Source: Membranihabitans marinus
GTDB taxonomy: Bacteria; Bacteroidota; Bacteroidia; Chitinophagales; Saprospiraceae
Length of the DNA stretch: 64,000 nt
Assembly (NCBI RefSeq): GCF_021729155.1
Contig: NZ_JAJQYA010000007.1
Coordinates: 108,946 to 172,945 of the forward strand
Direction: 5' to 3'
Shown one piece after another: positions 57,563-64,000 of this stretch; within the stretch, counting starts at the first letter, position 1, and the number at the start of each line of letters is the position of its first letter. The translations under genes were made by a program, and so were the position numbers. The notes below the pieces were generated by a model. It had not been told where the DNA came from, searched no databases, and saw nothing but the letters and a program-made list of their open reading frames with translations.

Positions 57563-58633
57563 ATGAAAAATTTAACTGCAACAATGGTTGCCTTTGTCGT
57601 TTTGATTTCTTTTTCCTGCAATAAAAATATGGGAAAAGCAGATGGTAACGGTGAAAAATCGAAAGTGACTTTTATAGAAAATGCCCAGGATAATAGCGTG
57701 GATGTAATGGTTGATAATCAATTGTTTACTTCTTTTAGGTGGCCAGAGAAAGCAACAAAACCTATGCTGTATCCCATTATCAATGCCGGAGGGACAGAGA
57801 TTACCAGAGGTTTCCCTCTCAATCCTAAGGTGGGAGAGAGAGCAGATCACCCTCATCAGATGGGGATGTGGTTGACCTATGGAAAGGTCGATGGCAATGA
57901 TTTTTGGGGTAATGGGTCGCATGGACTAGGGACGAAGAATGATAATGGAGGATTCATTAAAGAAGTGAAAGTCAATAAGACTTCAGCAGGGACAAATGAA
58001 GGAGTCTTAAAATTCTCTTCTCAATGGATCGGTAGTGATGGGGTAGAATTGTTAAATGAAAATACTGAGTTTCACTTTATTGCAGAGGGATCACTGCGTA
58101 TTATTGATCGCATTACGACCCTTACATCTATCGACAAAGAAGTAAAATTCGATGACACCAAAGAAGGTATGTTTGGGATACGGGTGGCGCGACAATTGGA
58201 ATTGCCTTCACAGGGAACGATGACGCTTTTAAATGCAGCTGGTGAGCCAGAGAAAGTAAAGGCTATGTCAACTGATGGAATTACTGGTAACTATATGAGT
58301 AGTGAAGGTGGAAGTGGCCTAGAGGTATGGGGCAGTCGAGCAAAATGGATGGATTTGTATGGCAATATTGGTGATGAGAAGGTTTCTTTGGTGATCTGTG
58401 ATCATCCCAAAAATGTAAATTATCCAACTTGGTGGCATGCTCGCGGCTATGGTCTTTTTGCAGCCAATCCATTTGGGGCTAAAGATTTTACCGAGGGTAA
58501 ACAAAGTATTAACTTTTCTATTCCAAAGAAGGGATCGGTGACGTTTAGATATCGAACCATCATTAGTTCAGGCAATCATTTGACTGCAGATCAAATCAAC
58601 AGCTATGCTGATGATTTTGCAAAAAAGTACTAG
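57563..58633 (+). CDS. DUF6807/PmoA-like lipoprotein
   Basis: 356 residues, lipobox Cys19 (LISFSC). Beta-rich protein of the DUF6807 ('methane oxygenase PmoA'-named) family: FRWPEKATKPMLYPIINAGG, then DHPHQMGMWLTYGKVDGNDF with the conserved HPHQ, and CDHPKNVNYPTWWHARGYG. The PmoA name is historical and does not imply methane oxidation. Members sit beside Gfo/Idh/MocA oxidoreductases in sugar-degradation loci; function not established. Strong terminator downstream. Confidence 0.85.
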   Translation: MKNLTATMVAFVVLISFSCNKNMGKADGNGEKSKVTFIENAQDNSVDVMVDNQLFTSFRWPEKATKPMLYPIINAGGTEITRGFPLNPKVGERADHPHQMGMWLTYGKVDGNDFWGNGSHGLGTKNDNGGFIKEVKVNKTSAGTNEGVLKFSSQWIGSDGVELLNENTEFHFIAEGSLRIIDRITTLTSIDKEVKFDDTKEGMFGIRVARQLELPSQGTMTLLNAAGEPEKVKAMSTDGITGNYMSSEGGSGLEVWGSRAKWMDLYGNIGDEKVSLVICDHPKNVNYPTWWHARGYGLFAANPFGAKDFTEGKQSINFSIPKKGSVTFRYRTIISSGNHLTADQINSYADDFAKKY

Positions 58634-58700
58634 GGCTGATTTTTAGTTGAAATTATCCAAAGGGCGGAGAGCAGGAATGACCTCCAAACTGAGGTGAGAT

Positions 58701-58745
58701 AAAAAGTCTATATAGGTTGCGGGAGTGAGCTATATAGACTTTTTT
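58701..58745 (+). terminator. Rho-independent terminator after the DUF6807 gene
   Basis: A 15-bp perfect stem, AAAAAGTCTATATAG (58701-58715) with CTATATAGACTTTTT (58730-58744), and a T-tract at its 3' end. The symmetric A/T flanks make it potentially bidirectional. Confidence 0.9.
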
Positions 58746-58815
58746 ATGTTTTAAAAATATTAATTATATTAATACGTAATATATTGAATATGATATTTTA
58801 AGTCAAATATGTGTT

Positions 58816-58920
58816 ATGTTGACCGAATGAAGTTACCCTTTGGGGAGGCAGATGGACTAAATGTCCATCCGATGAGATAAACGGAGCCAGTGCGCTTGGG
58901 TGGGGATTCTCTCCTAAATG
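58816..58920 (+). repeat. Hairpin-module array A4
   Basis: Begins TTGACCGAATGAAGTTACCC, has a degenerate short-loop hairpin (ACCCTTTGGGG), then a perfect 7-bp hairpin 58851-58869 (GATGGAC, loop TAAAT, GTCCATC), then CGATGAG...GGAGCC and a GGGTGGGG segment. Module order is that of array A1. Confidence 0.7.
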
Positions 58921-59049
58921 AGGGTAAACATCCATTGCTCTATCATGAAATTGGACTGATGTGTGGATTATTTAATTGCGAATGGAGATGATCATAGATT
59001 TGTCACACTTTTTGCCCAATTCCCCTCCTTTGGAGGGTTGGTAGTTTAC

Positions 59050-59277
59050 TGACGGGGTGGTTAAAATATTACAATGTCAGAATATATCTATCACGCTAAA
59101 AGTTTTCTTATAGATAGAAGTCGATTATAGCAAAAATCCGGCAAATCAATCATTCGTCTTCCATTTCGAGCCGCGTAAGTACCAAGGCGCTACGGCAATC
59201 ATAAGGTTCATTAACCATCAATAGCCATCATTTCTTTGTATCTTTAGAAAAAACCTATGTGTTCTTTATGGTGAACT
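59050..59277 (-). repeat. Dispersed ~225-bp intergenic repeat, copy B
   Basis: The complement matches 835-1060. The best block is 59097-59151 against 954-1009. At its end (59043-59063) it contains the CCACCCCGTCAGT unit shared with 55235-55255. No coding potential. It lies between hairpin array A4 and a unit AAATCGAAATATAACTG near 59388 that recurs near 17175. Confidence 0.7.
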
Positions 59278-59422
59278 ATATCAAATCTCCAGGGAAAGAA
59301 AAAATACAACCACAGTTTCTGTGATTCAGGGATAAATTCCTTTAGTTTTATATCTTGTCCTTTCTCTTGTTTTCAAAGTATATAAATCGAAATATAACTG
59401 TTAATGATAAATTCATTTGGTA

Positions 59423-59866
59423 TTAGGGGGCAATAATCATTAATAAGATAAGTAGTATAAGTGCAATTATGATAGCGATTTCTTGGCAAATAGTAAGATT
59501 TTTGTTTAAGTTTTCAAGATTAGAACATTGACTTTCTAGTTCTTTAAGATTGTCGGGGAATGTATTGTTTTTATATTGTTTACGTTCAAGGGCTCTGCTT
59601 ATTTTGTACTTTAATTTATAATTTTTTGATTCAGAACGGGTAATGATCAAGCCAATAATTATTGAGATGATGAGTGAAAATAATGAAATTATACTACACC
59701 ATATATGACAATCATTTTCTGTGTTATTAAAGGATTTAAATTGGGTTAATGTGTAACCTAACATAGATGATGCTAATATGAAATATAGATTTCGTGTATA
59801 CCTTAGATGTTGAACATGAATGTTGCGCCAAGCGTCTAGGTCATACAATTTTAACTTGAAGTTCAT
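59423..59866 (-). CDS. Small membrane protein of unknown function
   Basis: 147 residues, the only convincing minus-strand gene. Hydrophobic segments at about 27-44 (LYFILASSMLGYTLTQF), 53-76 (SIISLFSLIISIIIGLII) and 124-145 (AIIIALILLILLMII), with a charged, partly coiled-coil-like stretch between the second and third (KYKISRALERKQYK, then LKELESQCSNLENL). A Bacteroidota -7 box lies just upstream. I do not recognise the family. The pattern of two membrane spans, helical linker and C-terminal span resembles small SLATT-like effectors, but no diagnostic motif was seen and no partner gene is adjacent. Confidence 0.6.
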   Translation of the reverse strand: MNFKLKLYDLDAWRNIHVQHLRYTRNLYFILASSMLGYTLTQFKSFNNTENDCHIWCSIISLFSLIISIIIGLIITRSESKNYKLKYKISRALERKQYKNNTFPDNLKELESQCSNLENLNKNLTICQEIAIIIALILLILLMIIAP

Positions 59867-59877
59867 ATTTTTTAATA

Positions 59878-59885
59878 CAAATATA
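59878..59885 (-). promoter_or_regulatory. Candidate -7 promoter box for the minus-strand gene
   Basis: The complement reads TATATTTG, matching TAnnTTTG, 11 bases before the ATG at 59866. No clear -33 TTTG box was found. Confidence 0.45.
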
Positions 59886-60096
59886 TGAATTTAAATCATA
59901 TATAAAATCCTTTTAATGAATGATTTTGTGTGTTTGGTGTTACCTTATTCATAAGTTTACTTTTCTAGAATAATTTTAAGTTCGAAATCGAAACGTATAT
60001 AGCTATAGTAGATATTCTATTTATAGGGTCCATAGCTAATTACACTTCTTTTTTAATGGTGATGAATATTTGTATTTTATCCAAATTATATATTAA

Positions 60097-60104
60097 TAAA
60101 TTTG
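60097..60104 (+). promoter_or_regulatory. Candidate -7 promoter box for the lipoprotein gene at 60132
   Basis: TAAATTTG fits TAnnTTTG. A TTTG at 60069-60072 lies 24 bases upstream, slightly longer than the usual spacing. The gene start follows after 27 bases. Confidence 0.45.
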
Positions 60105-60131
60105 TTATTTTTGGACAATTGTAATGATTTA

Positions 60132-61385
60132 ATGAAAAATAGAATGGTAAAAATAAGTGTTGTCCTTGCTGTGCTTTGTGTCTTTTTGAGTTGTCAAACA
60201 GAATCAAAACACGAAGAAAATAAAAATGTGGTTGAATTTCCGACCATATCCGAGCCCATATTATTGGTGGACAATGGCAAAGAACATCTCTACGCCAGCT
60301 ATTATGGAATTAATTCCTTCAGTGCCAATGATAGATATGCTACCGTTCTGGAGACCGATATCAAGTATACCCTCCCTACAGAGGATGAACCAGCAACCTT
60401 GGGGATGGTAGATCTTGAAACAGGTGACTTTATTCCATTAACAGAAACACGTGCTTGGAATTTTCAACAGGGCTGTATGGCTCATTGGTTGCCCTCTTCT
60501 CCGGATTCTTTAATAATTTACAACGATCTTAGAGAGGGTAAGTTTATTTCTATAATTTTCAATGTTCATACTAAGGAAGAAATTAAAACCATTCCTTATC
60601 CCATTAGTGCACTGTCCAACAATGGGAAATATGCAGCGAGTATTAATTTTTCTAGACTGAGACAGACCCGTTCTGATTATGGATATGGAGGCGAAGGTCA
60701 AGATGCCAATATGGATGTCCAATTCCCCGAAGATGACGGTTTGTTTATAGTTGATTTGGAAACGGGAGAAGCCGACCTCATAGTATCCATGGCCGATGTC
60801 CGTGACCAAGTGCCAGAAGTGGTGGATGAAGGCATTGAATATTTTAATCACACTCTATTTAGTCGTGGGGACAGTAAAATATTTTGGTTGGCGAGGGCCA
60901 TTCCCAATAGAAATACTACTTCATTTGTGGTCAATATCGACGGAACGGAATTGACACGGTGTTTTCCCGATGATTGGGGAGGATCTCATTTCGATTGGTT
61001 AAACGATGATGAATTAATGGTGACGGCTGCATACCAAGGCAAGCAATACAGTCATGTTTTGTTTACTCCAGGGCAAGATAATTACGTCAGACTGGGTAAT
61101 GGCATCTTAGATTACGATGGTCATGGCGCCTTCTCCCCAGATGGCAAGTGGATGATTACTGATACCTATCCTAGAGGTAGTGCTTTGTTAGAACAAAAAA
61201 TTTACTTAATGCATATGGCTACACAGGCTATTTTGCCCTTAGGGACATTTGTTGAACCTGCTGAATTTAAAAGTCATTGGCGATGTGATATTCATCCGCG
61301 ATGGAGTAGAAGTGGACAGCTGGTTGGATTTAACTCTACTCATACGGGGAGTCGACAGGCCTATTTGTTGAAACTAGATTTTTGA
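60132..61385 (+). CDS. Oligogalacturonate-lyase-like beta-propeller lipoprotein
   Basis: 417 residues from ATG 60132; this start gives a lipobox Cys21 (VFLSC), whereas an upstream TTG at 60102 adds a hydrophilic leader. The mature part is a seven-bladed propeller: MVDLETGDFIPLTETRAWNF, QQGCMAHWLPSSPDSLIIYN, GLFIVDLETGEADLIVSMAD, DWGGSHFDWLNDDELMVTAA, DYDGHGAFSPDGKWMITDTY, and a final HWRCDIHPRWSRSGQLVGFN blade. The His and Cys residues in the last blades resemble metal-binding positions of oligogalacturonate lyase (PL22)-type proteins, but activity is not certain. Monocistronic by context. Confidence 0.7.
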   Translation: MKNRMVKISVVLAVLCVFLSCQTESKHEENKNVVEFPTISEPILLVDNGKEHLYASYYGINSFSANDRYATVLETDIKYTLPTEDEPATLGMVDLETGDFIPLTETRAWNFQQGCMAHWLPSSPDSLIIYNDLREGKFISIIFNVHTKEEIKTIPYPISALSNNGKYAASINFSRLRQTRSDYGYGGEGQDANMDVQFPEDDGLFIVDLETGEADLIVSMADVRDQVPEVVDEGIEYFNHTLFSRGDSKIFWLARAIPNRNTTSFVVNIDGTELTRCFPDDWGGSHFDWLNDDELMVTAAYQGKQYSHVLFTPGQDNYVRLGNGILDYDGHGAFSPDGKWMITDTYPRGSALLEQKIYLMHMATQAILPLGTFVEPAEFKSHWRCDIHPRWSRSGQLVGFNSTHTGSRQAYLLKLDF

Positions 61386-61627
61386 ACCAAAGGCTACAAT
61401 AGAATCTCTACCGTTTGACTTTTATATAAATTTTAGTATAAACTGACGACTATAGCATTTTATATCAATATTTCTTTTGTTTGGGTATTAATTGAAATTG
61501 ATTTCTTTTAAGTGTTTACATTTTTTAATAATATTATTTCTATTTAAGTGTAATAGTCATATTTTTATTGCCTTTGTTTGTGGTGGCCCAATAAGTGAGT
61601 GAATTCATTTAGTTTTAATCTTAATCT

Positions 61628-63004
61628 ATGAGTGCAAAGAATATTGAAAGGTTGGCGTTGGCATTTTCAGTTTTAGGAATTGCCTTATTGGTATTGTCTC
61701 TTTTTGGGCAACTTGATTATCGGCCTGGGGTATTATTGTTGATGATGGGGGGAAGCATTGTCATGATGAATTATTCTGCATTAAAGGGGTATACTTTTAC
61801 AGCTTGGGTATTGGTTTGTGTGGGTTTTGCCTTGGCCTATCCACAGCATTTGATACAGTGGGGAGATTTTAAATTGTCCTTATTGATTGTTCCATTGATA
61901 CAAATGATAATGTTTGGAATGGGTACGACTTTGAGTTTGTCCGATTTCAAGAAAATATTAATCACGCCTTGGCCTGTATTTATTGGAGTCGTATTGCAGT
62001 TTGGCATTATGCCCTACGTTGGATATATGGTTGCTACTTATATGGGCTTTGATGGAGAATTGGCGGCAGGGATTGTGCTAATCGGATCGGTATCTGGTGG
62101 CGTCGCCTCCAATTTAATGGCTTATATCGCCGGAGCTAATGTGGCATTATCTGTGACTATGACAGTGGTATCTACTTGTTTGGGGCCTGTTATGACACCG
62201 TTGTTGATGTCTACCTTTGCAGGAAGCTTTATAACTGTGGATACTTTTGCCATGATGATGGGGGTAGTGAATATTATAGTGATTCCCGTAGTGATAGGGT
62301 TGTTGGCGCATAATATATTGTATAGTTCGGCAAAGTGGGCCAATAGTTTAAAGACTATGCTCGGAATAGCTTTTGTAGCCCTCATGATTTTTATCCTTGG
62401 TTTGACATCGTCTTGGATGGATTCGGGAGTGATTTTGACATTGCGCAATGGTTTAATGATGGGCTGTGGCTTGATTCTGTTGGTGTCGTTGTCCAAGGCC
62501 GTGATTGGAATATGGTTGAAACGCCCCAATACTTGGATGGATAAATTATTGCCCTTCGTTTCCATGATAGGGATTTGCATTATTTTGGCCGTGATTATTG
62601 CACAGACTCATGATGTGTTGATGGCTGCAGGCGGATTGTTGGTTGTGGCTGCTATTATACATAATAGTACTGGATATTTACTAGGTTATTGGATGGCTAG
62701 GCTTTCTGGAGGAGTTATTGGTAAAATTGGTTTTGCCATGGGGTGGTTGTCTACTAATGAGACCTTAATCGATGAGGCTAGTTGTCGAACGGTAGCCTTT
62801 GAAGTCGGTATGCAAAATGGAGGTATGGCAACGGGATTGGCTATGGACGTCCTTAAAAGTCATGTGGCTGCATTGCCGCCGAATTTATTCGGTACTTGGA
62901 TGAATATTTCAGGCTCTATGTTGGCGAATTATTGGAAAAAAAATAAACCTGCTCTTACACTTTCTGAGAAAAGTCTGGAATCAGTGGTGGAATCAAATGT
63001 ATAA
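61628..63004 (+). CDS. Bile acid:sodium symporter (BASS)-family transporter
   Basis: 458 residues, longer than the usual 300-330; the extra ~80 N-terminal residues carry two or three additional membrane segments (LALAFSVLGIALLVLSLFG, GVLLLMMGGSIVMMN, AWVLVCVGFALAYP). The BASS core follows: IMFGMGTTLSLSDF, the sodium-site crossover GSVSGGVASNLMAYIAGANV, then ALSVTMTVVSTCLGPVMTPL, and the second crossover EVGMQNGGMATGLA. Moves organic anions with sodium; substrate unknown (pantothenate, keto acids or others are known for bacterial members). Confidence 0.9.
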   Translation: MSAKNIERLALAFSVLGIALLVLSLFGQLDYRPGVLLLMMGGSIVMMNYSALKGYTFTAWVLVCVGFALAYPQHLIQWGDFKLSLLIVPLIQMIMFGMGTTLSLSDFKKILITPWPVFIGVVLQFGIMPYVGYMVATYMGFDGELAAGIVLIGSVSGGVASNLMAYIAGANVALSVTMTVVSTCLGPVMTPLLMSTFAGSFITVDTFAMMMGVVNIIVIPVVIGLLAHNILYSSAKWANSLKTMLGIAFVALMIFILGLTSSWMDSGVILTLRNGLMMGCGLILLVSLSKAVIGIWLKRPNTWMDKLLPFVSMIGICIILAVIIAQTHDVLMAAGGLLVVAAIIHNSTGYLLGYWMARLSGGVIGKIGFAMGWLSTNETLIDEASCRTVAFEVGMQNGGMATGLAMDVLKSHVAALPPNLFGTWMNISGSMLANYWKKNKPALTLSEKSLESVVESNV

Positions 63005-63418
63005 ATACGGGTTAAATAGCTGTAATAGTTTAAACCCCCAGTCGTCAATTGGGACAAAATACGATAAACGGTATTCCTTGATGACATCCTAATATAGTGC
63101 TGTTTAATATAAATTCTAGTCTTTTTTATCTAATCGTCGCGTTATCGATTAGTAGAATTCCTTCAATTATTTACCTGATCTTTTCATTAACCCTAGATTT
63201 AAAGCATAAAAAGATCTTTTGAATTATCATTAAATTCGGTTATGTGAAATGTGAAAAATTAAATATCAAAATTCTTGAGATTTATATGTTCTTATAATAA
63301 AAGCCATGTGGGCAATGAAGATGTATCCTACATATAAAGTATTGTGTTCGGTATCGAAACTGATCTTCATTATTTGATATAGGTTTTATTAACTTTATTG
63401 GTGAAATATAGCCTTTAT
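63005..63418. other. Intergenic stretch; no gene
   Basis: AT-rich, with stops in all frames. A GGGTT...AACCC stem (63010-63037) with one bulge just after the BASS stop has no T-run. Nothing else recognised. Confidence 0.4.
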
Positions 63419-63904
63419 ATGGATTTGAAAAATGAAAAATATTTGGTTGACGGATCTTATTTGCTGGAGAAGTTTCCAGGGAAAGGGGGCTGGACTTATG
63501 CCAGAATCCCTGAAATTAGCCAAAATCCAAAGAATCCATTTGGTTGGGTAAAGGTGAAGGGGAAAATTGATGACTATTCATTAAACCAATATAAACTAAT
63601 GCCGATGGGAGAGGGGAAGCTTTTTTTGCCAGTGAAGACTGATATTCGCAAAAAGATTCGAAAACAGGCTGGGGATTATGTTTATATTCAGTTGGCATTG
63701 GATGAGTCTATACTCGAAATACCAGATGAAATAAATTCTTGTTTTGAGACAGAGGAGGAGATAGTAAAACAAACATTTACCTCATTGACAGAAGGGCAGA
63801 GAAAAACGTATTTGGATTGGATTTATAATGCTAAAACCGATGAAACTAAGATAAATCGAATATTGGCTATGATGGATGAATTGCGTAAAATGACTAAAGT
63901 GTGA
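63419..63904 (+). CDS. DUF1905/YdeI-like protein
   Basis: 161 residues from ATG 63419; an upstream TTG at 63398 is in frame but unnecessary. The N-terminal ~90 residues match DUF1905-type beta barrels (GKGGWTYARIPEISQNP, FGWVKVKGKIDDYSL). The C-terminal part is the helical YdeI/OmpD-associated type (FTSLTEGQRKTYLDWIYNAK with INRILAMMDEL). Cytoplasmic, function unproven; no operon partner visible before the window ends. Confidence 0.85.
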   Translation: MDLKNEKYLVDGSYLLEKFPGKGGWTYARIPEISQNPKNPFGWVKVKGKIDDYSLNQYKLMPMGEGKLFLPVKTDIRKKIRKQAGDYVYIQLALDESILEIPDEINSCFETEEEIVKQTFTSLTEGQRKTYLDWIYNAKTDETKINRILAMMDELRKMTKV

Positions 63905-63970
63905 TTTTTCTGCCTAAAAATTGGGGATAGTTCATTTAACTGTGTCTTTGTTTAAAAATAATATTATTCT

Positions 63971-63990
63971 ACTTCCCTCTTTTGGGAAGT
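63971..63990 (+). repeat. Short perfect inverted repeat near the window end
   Basis: ACTTCCC (63971-63977), loop TCTTTT, GGGAAGT (63984-63990). It may be a terminator stem for the YdeI-like gene (no T-run seen) or the edge of another hairpin-module array cut by the window. Confidence 0.4.
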
Positions 63991-64000
63991 AAGATTAGGT

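Noticed and set aside
57572..57922. Minus-strand frame of 116 codons opposite the DUF6807 gene
   Set aside because: Shadow of a strongly supported + strand gene; no start context or family features.
1..64000. tRNA or rRNA genes
   Set aside because: No cloverleaf with GTTCRANNC-type T-loop at correct spacing and no rRNA core sequence was recognised by eye; a tRNAscan run would be decisive.

Overview
The window looks like a chromosomal stretch of a low-GC member of the Bacteroidota. Evidence: four SusC/SusD pairs, two FecI-type sigma factors with FecR anti-sigma factors, TAnnTTTG-type promoter boxes, many lipoproteins, and PVC-type 'membrane-bound dehydrogenase' cytochromes. The gene mix fits a free-living Saprospiria- or Cytophagia-like degrader, but the class cannot be fixed from the sequence. 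All protein genes run on the + strand except one small membrane protein near 59.4-59.9 kb.

Layout: (1) 1-796, the 3' end of a GH42-like glycosidase. (2) 797-2035, a gene-free stretch holding a ~225-bp dispersed repeat and a dense array of short hairpins. (3) 2036-15162, polysaccharide-utilisation locus 1: ECF sigma, FecR, SusC (with STN domain), SusD, second SusC (no STN), second SusD, and a DUF1735-type surface lipoprotein, closed by a terminator. (4) 15.3-17.9 kb, a frameshifted IS5-like transposase and a second hairpin/repeat region. (5) 17.9-34.9 kb, locus 2: ECF sigma, SusC, SusD, sugar-phosphate-isomerase-like protein, PVC-type cytochrome, then FecR, SusC, SusD. The sigma/FecR junction sequence occurs twice, and both SusC genes have the same structured leader. 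(6) 34.9-50.0 kb, a tightly spaced metabolic operon: GMC oxidoreductase, gluconate-2-dehydrogenase-subunit-3-like protein, twin-domain amidohydrolase, a PVC-type cytochrome broken by one in-frame stop, ceramidase-like hydrolase, polysaccharide deacetylase, enolase-superfamily enzyme, alpha/beta hydrolase, isomerase-like lipoprotein, NCS2-like permease and zinc alcohol dehydrogenase. (7) 50.0-53.9 kb, a susD remnant and a third PVC-type cytochrome. (8) 54-64 kb, GH43-like lipoprotein, Gfo/Idh/MocA oxidoreductase, DUF6807 protein, repeats, small membrane protein, oligogalacturonate-lyase-like propeller lipoprotein, BASS-family symporter and a YdeI-like protein.

Working model (inference): loci 1 and 2 sense and import oligosaccharides or glycosides through SusC/D under sigma/FecR control. 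In locus 2 and the following operon, exported GMC dehydrogenase plus its small subunit would oxidise a sugar and pass electrons to lipoprotein cytochromes. Isomerase-like, amidohydrolase, dehydratase-like and ADH enzymes would process the product after uptake through the permease. The substrate is not readable from sequence.

The least explained parts are the hairpin-module arrays (four loci with the same module order but different, still complementary stem sequences) and the conserved structured leader in front of the two STN-SusC genes.
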